From Microbacterium sp. LWH3-1.2 (lineage in GTDB: Bacteria; Actinomycetota; Actinomycetes; Actinomycetales; Microbacteriaceae), in the NCBI RefSeq assembly GCF_040675855.1, contig NZ_JBEGIK010000001.1, forward strand, positions 2,852,001 to 2,916,000: a stretch of 64,000 nt of DNA, given 5' to 3'. Shown piece after piece: positions 30,517-40,465 of the stretch; positions within the stretch are counted from its first letter, which is position 1; every line of letters starts with the position of its first letter. A model generated the notes under the pieces. That model was not told the origin of the DNA. It saw only the letters and a program-made list of their open reading frames with translations, and did not search any database. Both the position numbers and the translations under genes were made by a program.

Positions 30517-32036
30517 AGCGCGATCCCCTTCTTCAGGTAGAGCGCGCGGCCGACGTGCTCCGCCCCGAGCTGGCCGCGCCCCTCGATGTCGGCCAACGAC
30601 CACGCGACGCGCAGCACCCTGTCGTACCCGCGCAGAGTGAGCGCGCCGCGGTGCAGGGCCGCATCGAGCGGACGTCGCACGACCGGGGACGGTGCGGCGG
30701 GGCCTTCGCGGAGCCAGGTGCCGGGCACGTCGGCGTTCACCGTCCACGGCGTCTCGGCGAGGCGATGGCTCGCGCGTGCCCGCGCAACGGCGACCTGCTC
30801 CCGGGCGGTCGCCGTCGAGACGGTCGGCCCCGCGCCTCGCTGCGCGACGCCGACGCGCGTCAAGGTCAGCTCGATGTCCATGCGGTCCAGGAGCGGCCCC
30901 GATAGCCGGCCGAGGTAACGACGGATCGCCGCCGGCGGACAGGTGCAGGTGCCTCCCCGGATCCCGTAGTCGCCGCAGGGACAGGGGTTGGTGGCGAGAA
31001 CGAGCTGGAACCGCGCGGGATACTCGGCGCGGGCGCCCGCACGGTCGATTGTGATCGCTCCGGACTCGAGCGGCTGCCGGAGCGCGTCGAGCGCGCTCGC
31101 GGCGAACTCCCCCGCCTCGTCGAGGAACAGCACGCCCTCGCTGGCACGTGCGATCGCGCCGGGGCGCACCAACCGCGTGCCGCCGCCCACGAGAGCGGCC
31201 ACGCTCGCGCTGTGGTGCGGCGCGACGAAGGGCGGGGTACGCGACAGTTCCACGACCCGTGAACCTGCGAGGCTCCGTATCGAGGCAGCGACCAGCGCGG
31301 CACGATCGTCGAGTTCGGGGAGGATCCCGGGCAGCCGCCGGGCGAGCATCGTCTTGCCCGCGCCCGGCGGTCCGCACATCAGCAGATGATGGCCGCCGGC
31401 GGCGGCGACGACCAGCGCCTCGACGGCGTCGCGCTGCCCGATCACCTCCGCGAGATCGAGGACGGGTTCGGATGGGGCCCCATCATCCGGCAACACCACC
31501 GGATCGACATCGGCGACCTCGACGTCACCTCCGTGCCACGCGATCACCTGCGCGAGACTGACGGCGGCGAGTACCTCGATGCCCTCGACGAGCGCCGCCT
31601 CGGGACCGTTGGCATGCGGCACGACGACGCGGCGATGCCCCGCCCGACGTGCAGCGACCACTGCGGGAAGGACCCCCGGCACGGGTCGGAGTCGGCCGTC
31701 GAGCCCGAGCTCTCCGATGTGGACTGCGGACGCCACCGAGGCCGCGTCCATGGAGGTCTCGGTCGCAAGGGACGCCACTGCGATGGCGACGTCGAATCCG
31801 GACCCGTGCTTGGGGAGGCTGGCGGGCGACAGGTTCACCGTGAGGCGTCGCCGCGTGAGCGGCATGCCGCTGTTCGCGCAGGCGTTGTGCACGCGCTGGA
31901 CCGATTCGCCGAGCGCTTTGTCGGGAAGCCCGATGATGCGGAAGTCCGGCTGCTGATTCGAGAGGTCCGCTTCGACCTCGACGCACTCGCCCTCCGCCCC
32001 GACGAGGGCGACGGCCCACGTGCGCGCGACCCTCAC
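30513..32036 (-). CDS. comM: YifB/ComM family AAA+ ATPase (Mg-chelatase-like)
   Basis: 507 residues. Hexameric helicase-like ATPase linked to branch migration during natural transformation in Vibrio. N-terminal Lon-like domain (IGLPDKALGESVQRVHNA, NLSPASLPKHGSGFDVAIA), AAA+ domain with Walker A GPPGAGKTML, Walker B GVLFLDEAGEF and a Cys-rich CPCGDYGIRGGTCTC insert, then the C-terminal LRGYDRVLRVAWSLADIEG. GTG 32036 overlaps the yraN stop by four bases (GTGA), and its own stop overlaps dprA the same way. Confidence 0.94.
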   Translation of the reverse strand: MRVARTWAVALVGAEGECVEVEADLSNQQPDFRIIGLPDKALGESVQRVHNACANSGMPLTRRRLTVNLSPASLPKHGSGFDVAIAVASLATETSMDAASVASAVHIGELGLDGRLRPVPGVLPAVVAARRAGHRRVVVPHANGPEAALVEGIEVLAAVSLAQVIAWHGGDVEVADVDPVVLPDDGAPSEPVLDLAEVIGQRDAVEALVVAAAGGHHLLMCGPPGAGKTMLARRLPGILPELDDRAALVAASIRSLAGSRVVELSRTPPFVAPHHSASVAALVGGGTRLVRPGAIARASEGVLFLDEAGEFAASALDALRQPLESGAITIDRAGARAEYPARFQLVLATNPCPCGDYGIRGGTCTCPPAAIRRYLGRLSGPLLDRMDIELTLTRVGVAQRGAGPTVSTATAREQVAVARARASHRLAETPWTVNADVPGTWLREGPAAPSPVVRRPLDAALHRGALTLRGYDRVLRVAWSLADIEGRGQLGAEHVGRALYLKKGIAL

Positions 32037-32401
32037 GGCACCTCCACGTCGACGAGGTGCTCCAGGCGCGCTGTGCGAGGGTCGGGGCCGACGATGCCGA
32101 TCGCGTCGATGCGGAGCCGCCGCCCCTGGACGAGTTCGCGGTGCGCACTCGCCCACGCGATCGTGAGTCGCCAGAGTCGGCCGCGCTTGCGTGCGTCGAG
32201 AGCCTCGAACGGATGCCCGAACTCCTCGCCCCGGCGCGTCTTGACCTCCACGACGACAAGCGCGGACCGGTCGCCGACCACGAGGTCGATCTCGCCCTCC
32301 CGGCATCGCCAGTTGCGGGCGAGGACGGTGAAACCCTGCGCCTCGAAATACCGGGCGGCGCGTTCCTCGCCTGCGCGCCCGAGAACGTCTTTGTCTGCCA
32401 T
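32033..32401 (-). CDS. YraN/UPF0102 family nuclease-like protein
   Basis: 122 residues from ATG 32401 (MADKDVLGRAGEERAARYFEAQG). A restriction-endonuclease-like core: E in GEERAA, GEIDLVVGDRSALVVVEVKTRRG with the D-x(n)-ExK signature (EID, EVK). The function of this widespread family is unsettled, though the fold predicts a nuclease, and it usually lies beside comM and dprA as here. An in-frame ATG at 32452 would add 17 Arg/Ala-rich residues; the shorter form is chosen because family members begin near the G-x-x-GE motif. Confidence 0.85.
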   Translation of the reverse strand: MADKDVLGRAGEERAARYFEAQGFTVLARNWRCREGEIDLVVGDRSALVVVEVKTRRGEEFGHPFEALDARKRGRLWRLTIAWASAHRELVQGRRLRIDAIGIVGPDPRTARLEHLVDVEVP

Positions 32402-32513
32402 TCCGGCATCGTCGCGCGCGCGGGCATCCGCGCGGGCGCGGGGTCGCGTCATCCGTTCAGAACTCGGTCAGAGTCCCTGGACGAGCGCCCTGGGGAGGAG
32501 GCGCCGCGCCCGC

Positions 32514-32837
32514 TCAGGTGTCGAGCGAGAGCTCTTCCGGGAGGTGGAAGTCGCGTCGCGAGAGCTCCTCGACGTTGACGTCCTTGAACGTCAGCACCCG
32601 CACCGCCTTCACGAAGCGGTCGGCGCGGTAGATGTCCCAGACCCAGACGTCGGACATCGAGATCTCGAAGTAGAAGTCGTGCTCGGTGTCGCGGCGCACG
32701 ACGTTGACCTCGTTCGCGAGGTAGAAGCGCCGCTCCGTCTCGATCACGTACTGGAACTGCGAGACGACATCGCGGTACTCGCGGTACAGAGCGAGTTCGA
32801 GCTCGCGGTCGTAGTCTTCGAAGACCTCGTCATCCAT
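32514..32837 (-). CDS. DUF2469 family protein
   Basis: 107-residue acidic protein starting MDDEVFEDYDRELELALYRE, with ETERRFYLANEVNV and MSDVWVWDIYRADRFV. This strongly conserved actinobacterial family lies between rnhB and yraN in many genomes. No biochemical role known. TAGGAT lies nine bases before the ATG, so the transcript would start only a few bases upstream of the start codon. Confidence 0.9.
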   Translation of the reverse strand: MDDEVFEDYDRELELALYREYRDVVSQFQYVIETERRFYLANEVNVVRRDTEHDFYFEISMSDVWVWDIYRADRFVKAVRVLTFKDVNVEELSRRDFHLPEELSLDT

Positions 32838-32846
32838 GGTGATCCC

Positions 32847-32852
32847 ATCCTA
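32847..32852 (-). promoter_or_regulatory. -10 box of the DUF2469 gene
   Basis: TAGGAT on the minus strand, nine bases before the ATG at 32837. The predicted leader is nearly absent. Separates DUF2469-yraN-comM-dprA from rnhB upstream. Confidence 0.45.
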
Positions 32853-32899
32853 TGGGCGCGAGCGTATGCCCGGAGTCCGGGTCCGCGGGTGGCGAACGC

Positions 32900-33559
32900 T
32901 CAGAACAGCGTGGGCGCGTCGGCGATCGACCACGACGCGCGGTGGTGCCGGCTGATGCCGTGCTCACGGATCGCTTCGCGATGGTCCGCGCTCGCGTATC
33001 CCTTGTTGCGGGCCCAGCGGTACGCGGGAAGCTCGTCGTGCAGCTCCGTCATGAGGCGGTCGCGCGCGACCTTGGCGATGACGGATGCCGCGGCCGCCGA
33101 TGCGCAGTCGCGGTCGGCCTTGATCACCGGACGCACCGTGAGTCCCGATTCCCCGGCGGGACGGATGTAGTCGTAGTTGCCGTCGAGGATCACGATGGCG
33201 TCCTCCGGCACGACGCCGTGCGCGCGGAGATCCGCGATCGCGCGGATCGAGGCGAGCCCGAGGGCGCGCATGATGCCGATCTCGTCGATCTCCTCGGAGC
33301 TCGCCCATCCGACGGCGCTGGCGGCGACCCACGACGCGGCGCGCGCCGCGACGTCGGCGCGTCGGAGTTCCGGCACCAGCTTCGAGTCGCGCAGGCCCTG
33401 TGGGATGCGCTTGCGCGATCGCGGGGCGTCGACGACCGCCGCCCCGACCGCGACCGGCCCGGCCAGCGCTCCTCGCCCCACCTCGTCGCACGCGATGACG
33501 AGCGTGTGCTCTCGCAGGAGCCGGCGCTCGAGCGTGAGGCGGGGCTCGGCGACGGTCAC
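32900..33559 (-). CDS. rnhB: Ribonuclease HII
   Basis: Removes ribonucleotides from DNA and RNA primers. 219 residues. Active-site acidic residues are visible in IACDEVGRGALAGP (DEVGRG motif), VILDGNYDYI and VIKADRDCASAAAASVIAKVARD. GTG 33559 overlaps the lepB stop (GTGA), so it is coupled to signal peptidase. Typical neighbourhood rplS-lepB-rnhB. Confidence 0.96.
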   Translation of the reverse strand: MTVAEPRLTLERRLLREHTLVIACDEVGRGALAGPVAVGAAVVDAPRSRKRIPQGLRDSKLVPELRRADVAARAASWVAASAVGWASSEEIDEIGIMRALGLASIRAIADLRAHGVVPEDAIVILDGNYDYIRPAGESGLTVRPVIKADRDCASAAAASVIAKVARDRLMTELHDELPAYRWARNKGYASADHREAIREHGISRHHRASWSIADAPTLF

Positions 33560-34332
33560 TGCCCGCCGCCCTCCGGCTCCGCGTCGGGGACACCGGCGAA
33601 CACGTCGTGGTGGAAATCGAGGAGCCCGAAGCGGTCGAAGGGCCACGTCACGAGGAACGCGCGGCCGACGAGGTTGTCGATCGGGACGAAGCCCTTGCCC
33701 GGTTGGTCGGTGTTGTACCGCGAGTCTTTGGAGCGATAGCGGTTGTCGCCGAGCACCCAGAGGCTGCCGACCGGAACCGTCACGTCGAAGGAATCGCCCG
33801 ACGCCGCCGTCTCGCCCGCGGGAAGCTTCAAGTAGGCGGACTCATCGATCGGCACATCATTGACCGTGATCTGGCCGATGGCGTTGCAGCACACGACGTG
33901 GTCACCGGGCAGCCCGATGATGCGCTTGACGAGATGGTCGTCGCTGTCGGGCGCGGCCAGGCCGACAAGAGACAGCAGCCACTCAACGCCCTCGACGAGG
34001 GGCGGACGCGCGGGATCGGTGCTCGGAGGAAGCCAGCCTCCCGGGTCCTGGAAGACCACGATGTCGCCGCGCTCGTAGGCGCCGAACCGCGGGGTGATCT
34101 CGTCGACGAGGATGCGGTCCTTGACGTGGAGGGTGTCCTCCATCGATCCCGAGGGGATGTAGAACGACCGCACGAGGAACGTCTTGACCACGAGGGAGAC
34201 GAGCACCGCGATCAAGATGATCACGACCACGTCGCGCAGGAACACCAGCCAGCTCCGACGACGCGGCTGGATGGTCGCGGCGGGCTCGGGCCCGGGCGCC
34301 GGCTCGGCCGGAGCCGATTTCTCGGTCGTCAT
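33556..34332 (-). CDS. lepB: Signal peptidase I
   Basis: Membrane serine/lysine protease that removes Sec and Tat signal peptides. 258 residues from ATG 34332 with AAGGAA upstream. A Pro/Ala-rich cytoplasmic start, one membrane anchor (VVVIILIAVLVSLVVKTFLV), catalytic Ser in IPSGSMEDTL, GDIVVFQDP, catalytic Lys in LVKRIIGLPGDHV, and the GDNRYRSKDSR box near the C-terminus. Downstream of rplS and separated from it by a strong hairpin. Confidence 0.95.
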   Translation of the reverse strand: MTTEKSAPAEPAPGPEPAATIQPRRRSWLVFLRDVVVIILIAVLVSLVVKTFLVRSFYIPSGSMEDTLHVKDRILVDEITPRFGAYERGDIVVFQDPGGWLPPSTDPARPPLVEGVEWLLSLVGLAAPDSDDHLVKRIIGLPGDHVVCCNAIGQITVNDVPIDESAYLKLPAGETAASGDSFDVTVPVGSLWVLGDNRYRSKDSRYNTDQPGKGFVPIDNLVGRAFLVTWPFDRFGLLDFHHDVFAGVPDAEPEGGGQ

Positions 34333-34410
34333 GAGTTCCTTCGCGGGTGCCGACGGTCGCGGCGACCCCGCCTTCAAGGGTCGCACACTCCGGCCCTTCC
34401 GGAGTACGAC

Positions 34411-34441
34411 GAGGCCCCGGACCTCTGTGGTCCGGGGCCTC
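34411..34441 (-). terminator. Hairpin between rplS and lepB
   Basis: GAGGCCCCGGACC, five-base loop, GGTCCGGGGCCTC: a perfect 13-bp stem 23 bases after the rplS stop. No T run. It could terminate or reduce read-through from highly expressed rplS into lepB. Confidence 0.75.
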
Positions 34442-34464
34442 GCGAAAACGCTGCGAGAGGAGCG

Positions 34465-34815
34465 TCAGTTGCTCTCGCGCTTCTCCTTGATCTTGGCCTT
34501 CTTGCCACGGAGGTTGCGCAGGTAGTACAGCTTCGCGCGACGCACGTCACCGCGGGTCACGACCTCGATGTGGTCGATGACCGGGGAGTGCACCGGGAAG
34601 GTGCGCTCGACGCCGACCTGGAAGCTGATCTTGCGGACCGTGAAGGTCTCGCGCACGCCGTCGCCCGAGCGGCCGATGACGACGCCCTGGAAGACCTGGA
34701 TACGCGAGCGGTTGCCCTCGGTGATGTTGACGTGCACCTTCACGGTGTCGCCGGCGTTGAACGCGGGGATGTCGGAGCGGAGCGAAGCCGCGTCGACGGC
34801 GTCGAGGATCTGCAT
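34465..34815 (-). CDS. rplS: 50S ribosomal protein L19
   Basis: 116 residues with the L19 signature: [50 protein letters not shown] and [24 protein letters not shown] 34815 is preceded by a purine-rich GAGAGAGA. In most bacteria it directly follows trmD; here trmD is 13 kb away, with trehalose and nitrite genes and map between. Confidence 0.97.
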   Translation of the reverse strand: MQILDAVDAASLRSDIPAFNAGDTVKVHVNITEGNRSRIQVFQGVVIGRSGDGVRETFTVRKISFQVGVERTFPVHSPVIDHIEVVTRGDVRRAKLYYLRNLRGKKAKIKEKRESN

Positions 34816-34984
34816 GATCGTCTCTCTCTGCGGCCGCCACAGGTCGACCGCGGGAAGGATGGTAAAGGACTAGAGCGTGCCGCAGGCCTCCGGCATGAAG
34901 CCGTCCAGCTGGTTCCCCTGAGGCAGAACCGGTCAGGGCACAAACATCCATTCTGCCATGGATGCCGCACCCGGCCAAAACGCG

Positions 34985-35479
34985 TCAGTTCGCGGGCGGC
35001 GTCTGCTTCTCCGTGATGACGATGACCTCGCGCGGAGGCGCCTCGGGCGCGTCCGACGGGGCCGGGATGTACGCGACCCCCTCCGACGCGCGCAAGACGA
35101 ACCGCGAGGGTCGCGCCTCACTCCACAGCTGCCACAGCTCGAGCCAGAACAGACCGACGCCGGCGAGGATCGCGACGACCATCACGGGTGCCCACCACGC
35201 TTCCGCGAAGAAGCCGAGTGAGATCACGAGGAGGTGCCAGACCGTGAAGCCCAGGGCGTCCCACCAGGAGACGGCGCGGTGCGCACGAACCGTGCCCCGC
35301 GCACGCACCAGGAGCGTGAGGAGGAGCTGCCACAGGAACACGCCCGGGATGGCGAGGAACAGCACCCACAGGAAGGCCCATCCTCCGGCGTTGAACACGG
35401 CCCATCCGACGAGGAGCCACAGCGGCAGCAGGAAGGCGGCCGGGATCAGCCAGCCGAAGAATGCGCGACGCAGCCACAT
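34985..35479 (-). CDS. Small four-segment membrane protein, function unknown
   Basis: 164 residues; family not recognised. Four hydrophobic, Trp-rich segments (FFGWLIPAAFLLPLWLLVGW, GWAFLWVLFLAIPGVFLWQL, WDALGFTVWHLLVISLGFF, WWAPVMVVAILAGVGLFWL) then a cytoplasmic or external tail of about 45 residues with VAYIPAPSDAPEAPPREVIVITEKQ. Start ATG 35479 is supported by TACCAT seven bases upstream. Divergent from map. Confidence 0.75.
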   Translation of the reverse strand: MWLRRAFFGWLIPAAFLLPLWLLVGWAVFNAGGWAFLWVLFLAIPGVFLWQLLLTLLVRARGTVRAHRAVSWWDALGFTVWHLLVISLGFFAEAWWAPVMVVAILAGVGLFWLELWQLWSEARPSRFVLRASEGVAYIPAPSDAPEAPPREVIVITEKQTPPAN

Positions 35480-35486
35480 GCCACTG

Positions 35487-35492
35487 ATGGTA
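35487..35492 (-). promoter_or_regulatory. -10 box of the four-segment membrane protein gene, leaderless type
   Basis: TACCAT on the minus strand, seven bases (CAGTGGC), then ATG at 35479. Confidence 0.55.
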
Positions 35493-35597
35493 CGCCCGCG
35501 GACGACGCCGTGGTCCGCTTCCGCGTGCCGCAGAACATCCTCCCGGCGCTGCGCCGACCGGTCAGACAGAATGGAGGGGAACGAGAGGATCCCCCAC

Positions 35598-36380
35598 ATG
35601 ATCGAGTTGCGCACGCCTGCCGAGATCGAGGCGATGAAGCCCGCCGGGCGGTTCGTCGCCGAGACCCTCGCGACGCTGCGCGACGAGACCAAGGTGGGGA
35701 CGAACCTGCTCGCGATCGACCGTCGAGCGCACGACCTCATCCGCCGCGCCGGGGCCGAGTCCTGCTACATCGACTACCACCCGTCGTTCGGGGCCCGCCC
35801 GTTCGGGAAGGTCATCTGCACGTCCGTCAACGATGCGGTGCTGCACGGCCTCCCCTTCGACTACACCCTGCGCGACGGCGACCTCGTCTCGCTCGACTTC
35901 GCTGTGTCGGTGAACGGCTGGGTCGCTGACTCGGCTGTCTCGTTCGTCGTCGGCACACCACGCGACGAGGACCTCTCGCTCATCGACACGACCGAACGCG
36001 CGCTGGCCGCCGCCATCGACGCGGCGGCGGTGGGAAATCGCATCGGCGACATCTCGGCGTCGATCGCCGCGATCGCGCACGCCGACGGCTACTCGATCAA
36101 CACCGACTTCGGCGGCCACGGCGTCGGTCGCGAGATGCACGGCGATCCGCACGTCGCGAACGACGGCAAGGCGGGCCGCGGCTACCCTCTCCGCGCGGGT
36201 CTCGTCCTCGCACTGGAGCCGTGGTTCCTGCAGACGACCGACGAGCTCGTCACCGACCCCGACGGCTGGACGCTCCGATCGGCCGACGGCTCCCGAGGCG
36301 CTCACTCCGAGCACACCGTCGCGATCACCGACGGCGGCCCGATCGTCCTCACCGACCGATCGTGGCTCGGCGTCGCCTGA
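35598..36380 (+). CDS. map: Methionine aminopeptidase, type I
   Basis: Removes the initiator methionine. 260 residues from ATG 35598, with GAGAGG upstream. Metal ligands in the expected order: YHPSFGARPFGKVICTSVNDAVLHG, DLVSLDFAVSVNGWVADSAVSF (two Asp), FGGHGVGREMHGDPHV (His), LEPWF (Glu) and AHSEHTVAI (Glu). Stand-alone gene convergent with treZ two bases away. Probably one of more than one map gene in an actinobacterium. Confidence 0.94.
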   Translation: MIELRTPAEIEAMKPAGRFVAETLATLRDETKVGTNLLAIDRRAHDLIRRAGAESCYIDYHPSFGARPFGKVICTSVNDAVLHGLPFDYTLRDGDLVSLDFAVSVNGWVADSAVSFVVGTPRDEDLSLIDTTERALAAAIDAAAVGNRIGDISASIAAIAHADGYSINTDFGGHGVGREMHGDPHVANDGKAGRGYPLRAGLVLALEPWFLQTTDELVTDPDGWTLRSADGSRGAHSEHTVAITDGGPIVLTDRSWLGVA

Positions 36381-36382
36381 TC

Positions 36383-38116
36383 TCACCGGCCTCGGTCCGC
36401 GAGGACAACGGCTGACCGCGCCGGCAGCGCCGCCGTCCCGTCGACCACGTACGCGTCCGGGTCGGTGGCCAGGTGCACGTCGGTGGCCTCCGGAGCGGGA
36501 ACCATGACCGGCTCGTCGGCGAAGTTCACCAGAACCTCGGTCCTGCCACGGCGCAGCCGGAACCAGCGCTGCTCTTCGTCCGCCTCGGCCGTGAAGTCAC
36601 GCAGGTCCGGTTCCGTCAGGTCGGCATGCCCCCGGCGGAGCCGGAGGAGGGATCGATAGAGCGCGAGGATCCGGGCGTGGACACCGGCATCCGTCTCCGA
36701 CCACCGCAGCTTGGAGCGCTGGAACGTCTCAGGATCCTGTGGATCGGGCACCACCGACTCGTCCCACCCCATCGCCGCGAACTCGGCCTTGCGCCCGCGC
36801 GCCGTCGCTTCGCCGAGTTCCGGCTCCGGGTGCGACGTGAAGAACTGCCACGGCGTCGACGCAGCCCACTCCTCCCCCATGAACAGCATCGGTGTGAAGG
36901 GGGTGAGGACGGTGAGGACCGCGGCGATCGCGAGACCGCCCTCGTCCAGCGTCTGCGAGAGCCGGTCGCCCGCCGCGCGATTGCCGATCTGGTCGTGGTC
37001 CTGTGAGAACGTGACCAGTCGCCAGGCCGGGATACGGGGATCGATGGGATGCCCGTGCTCACGCCCCCGGAACGACGACCAGGTGCCGTCGTGGAAGAAC
37101 CCTCGCGTCGAAGCCTTGACGAGAGCGGCCAGGGGGGCGAAGTCGGCGTAATAGCCCGCGGTCTCGCCGGTCAGCGCGACGTGCAGCGCGTGGTGGTAGT
37201 CATCGCTCCACTGCGCCGTCAGGCCGTAGCCGTCGGCCTCACGCGCAGCGATCAGCCGCGCATCGTTCAAGTCGGACTCCGCAATGAGGGTGAGCGGCCT
37301 CCCCAGATGCGCGCTCAGCGCGTCGACCGCCTCGGCCAGCTCCTGCAGGATGTGGATGGGCGAGCGATCCTTGAGCGCGTGGACGGCGTCGAGGCGCAGA
37401 CCGTCGACGTGGTGGTCGCGGAGCCACATCAGCGCGTTCTCGACGATGAAGCGGCGCACCTCGGGCTCGTCGAGGTCGACGGATGAGCCCCACGTGTTCG
37501 ACTCGGCGTCACGCAGGTACGGGCCGAACTCGGGCAGATAGTTGCCGCTGGGGCCGAGGTGGTTGTACACGACGTCCTGGATGACGGCGATGCCGTGGGC
37601 ATGGCACGCGTCGACGAAGCGCTGGTAGGCGGCAGGCCCGCCGTAGGGCTCGTGCACGGCGTACCAGAGCACGCCGTCGTAGCCCCAGTTGTGGACGCCG
37701 TTGAAGCCGTTCACCGGCAGCAGCTCCACGAAGTCGATGCCCAGCTCCACGAGGTGCCCGAGCCGGTCGATCGCGGCATCCAGCGTCCCCTCCGGTGTGA
37801 AGGTGCCGACATGCAGCTCGTAGACGACTCCGCCCGCGAGCTGGCGTCCTGTCCAGGTCGCGTCCGCCCACTCGTGCGCCGCGGGATCGAAGACGGCACT
37901 GAGTTCATGGACGCCACGCGGCTGCCTGCGCGAGCGCGGATCCGGGCGGGCATGGTCCGCGCCGTCGAGGACGAACCCGTACTCGTCTCCATCGTGGAGT
38001 TCGGTTTCGGCGCGCCACCATCCGCCCCCGACGGGTGCCATCACACAATCGTCACCGCGCCCGGCCACACGGAGTGCCACGCTGTCGGCGCGCGGCGCCC
38101 ACACCTCGGGGATCAC
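36383..38116 (-). CDS. treZ: Malto-oligosyltrehalose trehalohydrolase
   Basis: Cleaves the alpha-1,4 bond next to the trehalose unit in maltooligosyl-trehalose, releasing trehalose. 577 residues from GTG 38116, which overlaps the treY stop (GTGA). Motifs: [70 protein letters not shown] (nucleophile), LIAESDLND (acid) and [16 protein letters not shown]. Last gene of glgX-treY-treZ. The N-terminal CBM48-like part begins almost directly at IPEVWAP. Confidence 0.94.
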   Translation of the reverse strand: MIPEVWAPRADSVALRVAGRGDDCVMAPVGGGWWRAETELHDGDEYGFVLDGADHARPDPRSRRQPRGVHELSAVFDPAAHEWADATWTGRQLAGGVVYELHVGTFTPEGTLDAAIDRLGHLVELGIDFVELLPVNGFNGVHNWGYDGVLWYAVHEPYGGPAAYQRFVDACHAHGIAVIQDVVYNHLGPSGNYLPEFGPYLRDAESNTWGSSVDLDEPEVRRFIVENALMWLRDHHVDGLRLDAVHALKDRSPIHILQELAEAVDALSAHLGRPLTLIAESDLNDARLIAAREADGYGLTAQWSDDYHHALHVALTGETAGYYADFAPLAALVKASTRGFFHDGTWSSFRGREHGHPIDPRIPAWRLVTFSQDHDQIGNRAAGDRLSQTLDEGGLAIAAVLTVLTPFTPMLFMGEEWAASTPWQFFTSHPEPELGEATARGRKAEFAAMGWDESVVPDPQDPETFQRSKLRWSETDAGVHARILALYRSLLRLRRGHADLTEPDLRDFTAEADEEQRWFRLRRGRTEVLVNFADEPVMVPAPEATDVHLATDPDAYVVDGTAALPARSAVVLADRGR

Positions 38117-40455
38117 GGGAGCTCTCCCGCGACGAGGAGGGCTACGGGATAGAGGTCCAGCAGCTCCGCCAGCAGGACGTGTCCGGAGTACACGCGTCCC
38201 GTCAGCACATCGGTCGTGGGCCCCGCATGGCGCAGCAGCATCGTGTCCTCCCAGGGTGAGCCGGTGGCTTCGCCCCGCTCCGCCAAGCCGACGGGCAGCC
38301 GTGTGGCCACCGCTACCGCACCGCCACGATCGACGGCGATCGCGTGATCCGCCGCGGCGCCGACGACCGTCATGGGTGTGTATCGGGTGAAGAGCTCGGG
38401 CCGGTCTCGACGCAGTCGCAGCGCGCGGGCGGTGACGAGCAGCTTCGCCGCGCCGGTCCTGTCGACGACAGGCTGTGCTCCTGCGTCGATGAGCGACAGG
38501 AGGCGACGGCGCTCGTCGAAGTCCACGGGTCGACGATTGTCGGGGTCGACCAGGCTCTGCTCCCAGAGCTCGCTCCCTTGGTAGACGTCGGGCACGCCGG
38601 GTCCCGTGAGCTGCAGCAGCTTCGCCGAGAGAGAGTTCGACCATCCGGCGCCCTCGATCTCCGACACGAACGACTCCAGCCGCGCAGCGACGTCGTGGTC
38701 GTCGAACGCCCCGTCGACCACGACGTGCATGCGGCGCTCGAACGCCTCGTCCGGTGCGAGCCACGACGTTGCCTCGGCGGCCTCGCGCGCAGCCTTCTCG
38801 GCGTAGGCGTGCAGGCGCTCCCGGGAGGCCGGCCACGCACCCACGATCGCCTGCCAGAGCAGCGCGTCGAAAGGACCGTGACCGGTGGTGGCAGCATCCG
38901 TCAGCTCTTCGAGGACCTGCGCCCAGCGTGCCGGGATCTCCGCCAGCACCGCGAGCCGCGCGCGCACGTCCTCCCCCCGCTTGGTGTCGTGGGTCGACAG
39001 CGTCGTCATGGAATGGGGCCATGCTGCGTGCCGCGCCGCCTGCGCAGCGTGGAAGCGGTCGACAGGCAGCGCGAAAACCGACGGATCCGCGCCGACTTCG
39101 GTCAAGGTGCCGAGGCGAGTCGCGCGGTAGAACGCGGTGTCCTCGACGCCCTTGGCCATCACCATGCCGCTCGTCTGCTGAAATCGCAGGGCGGCAGGAT
39201 GCTGCGGATCGGCCAGGGCCGGAAGCACGGCGTCGAGCGCACCGGCCAGATCCGGACGGTGCATCCGCGCCGCCGCGGCCGCCTCGTCGAGGTGCTCGCG
39301 TCCGGCGGGCAGGTAGGAACGGTACACGGGGAAGCGTGCGAGCAGCTCGACGAGCGCGTCCTGCGTGGCGGGCTCGTCCGGCACACCCAGGTCGCGCGCG
39401 AGCCGGCGCACCTCTGAGCGCAGGATGCCCTCGCCGACGGCGCGCTTGGTGCCGGCTATCACCTCCGCCCACGGGAGCGCAGCCGGCAGATCGGATGCCG
39501 CGCGCAGCCGTTCGTCGAGCGTGCCCAGTCCCGGCTCGCCGGACGGATCCACCAGAACGCGGTCGATGTCGGCGAGCGTCTCGTAGCCCGTCGTGCCCTC
39601 GGCGGCGAAGAACTGCGGGAGGTCCTCGCCGTGCTCGAGGATCTTCTCGACCGCCACGTATGCGCCGCCCGTGAGCTCCTGCAGCCGCTCGAGGTACTCG
39701 ACGGGAGCGCGCAGGCCGTCCGGATGGTCGACTCGCAGGCCGTCCACCAGCCCCTCGGCGAACCAGTTGCCGACCTCCGCGTGGGTCTCGTCGAACACGG
39801 CGCGATCTTCGACCCGCACGGCCGCCAGGCTCGACACCCCGAAGAAGCGGCGGTAGTTCAGGTCGTACGCCTCTCTCCGCCAGTCCATGAGCTCGTAATG
39901 CTGTCGATCGTGCACATCCAGGACATCGTCACCGACGGCGGCACTGCCCGGCGCGAGCGGGTACCGGTGGTCGTAGTAGCGGAGCTCGCCGCCCTCGACG
40001 CGCAGCGCTCCCGAGGAGGCGGCGGCACCGACATCCTCGCCGAGGACCGGGAGGCGCACCCTGCCGCCGCCGAACGCCCAGTCGATATCGAATGCGGCCG
40101 CGTGACGCGACGCGGGCCCGTGGGCAAGGACGTCCCACCACCAGGCGTTCTGCTCGGCGCGCGCCACGCCGACGTGGTTCGGGACGATGTCGACGAGGAT
40201 GCCGAGCCCCGCGTCGTGGAAGACACGCGAAGCGCGCTCGAGCGCGCGGCGGCCCCCCCGAGCCGGGTCGACGGTGGTGGGGTCCACGACGTCGTAGCCG
40301 TGGTCCGAGCCCTCCGACGCCGTGAGGATGGGTGACAAGTACACCCAGTCCGCCCCGAGATCGCTCAGGTACTGCTGCAGGACAGCGGCGTCGTCGAGGG
40401 TGAACGACTGTCGGATCTGGAGGCGGTACGTGGATCTCGGTCGAGGCGTCGGCAC
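38113..40455 (-). CDS. treY: Malto-oligosyltrehalose synthase
   Basis: Converts the reducing end of maltodextrin into a trehalosyl group by intramolecular transglycosylation. 780 residues, within the family range. Starts [19 protein letters not shown], then [68 protein letters not shown] (nucleophile Asp), GVEDTAFYR and [31 protein letters not shown]. Between the second glgX (10-base gap) and treZ (4-base overlap). Confidence 0.95.
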   Translation of the reverse strand: MPTPRPRSTYRLQIRQSFTLDDAAVLQQYLSDLGADWVYLSPILTASEGSDHGYDVVDPTTVDPARGGRRALERASRVFHDAGLGILVDIVPNHVGVARAEQNAWWWDVLAHGPASRHAAAFDIDWAFGGGRVRLPVLGEDVGAAASSGALRVEGGELRYYDHRYPLAPGSAAVGDDVLDVHDRQHYELMDWRREAYDLNYRRFFGVSSLAAVRVEDRAVFDETHAEVGNWFAEGLVDGLRVDHPDGLRAPVEYLERLQELTGGAYVAVEKILEHGEDLPQFFAAEGTTGYETLADIDRVLVDPSGEPGLGTLDERLRAASDLPAALPWAEVIAGTKRAVGEGILRSEVRRLARDLGVPDEPATQDALVELLARFPVYRSYLPAGREHLDEAAAAARMHRPDLAGALDAVLPALADPQHPAALRFQQTSGMVMAKGVEDTAFYRATRLGTLTEVGADPSVFALPVDRFHAAQAARHAAWPHSMTTLSTHDTKRGEDVRARLAVLAEIPARWAQVLEELTDAATTGHGPFDALLWQAIVGAWPASRERLHAYAEKAAREAAEATSWLAPDEAFERRMHVVVDGAFDDHDVAARLESFVSEIEGAGWSNSLSAKLLQLTGPGVPDVYQGSELWEQSLVDPDNRRPVDFDERRRLLSLIDAGAQPVVDRTGAAKLLVTARALRLRRDRPELFTRYTPMTVVGAAADHAIAVDRGGAVAVATRLPVGLAERGEATGSPWEDTMLLRHAGPTTDVLTGRVYSGHVLLAELLDLYPVALLVAGELP

Positions 40456-40465
40456 GGCGGTCCTC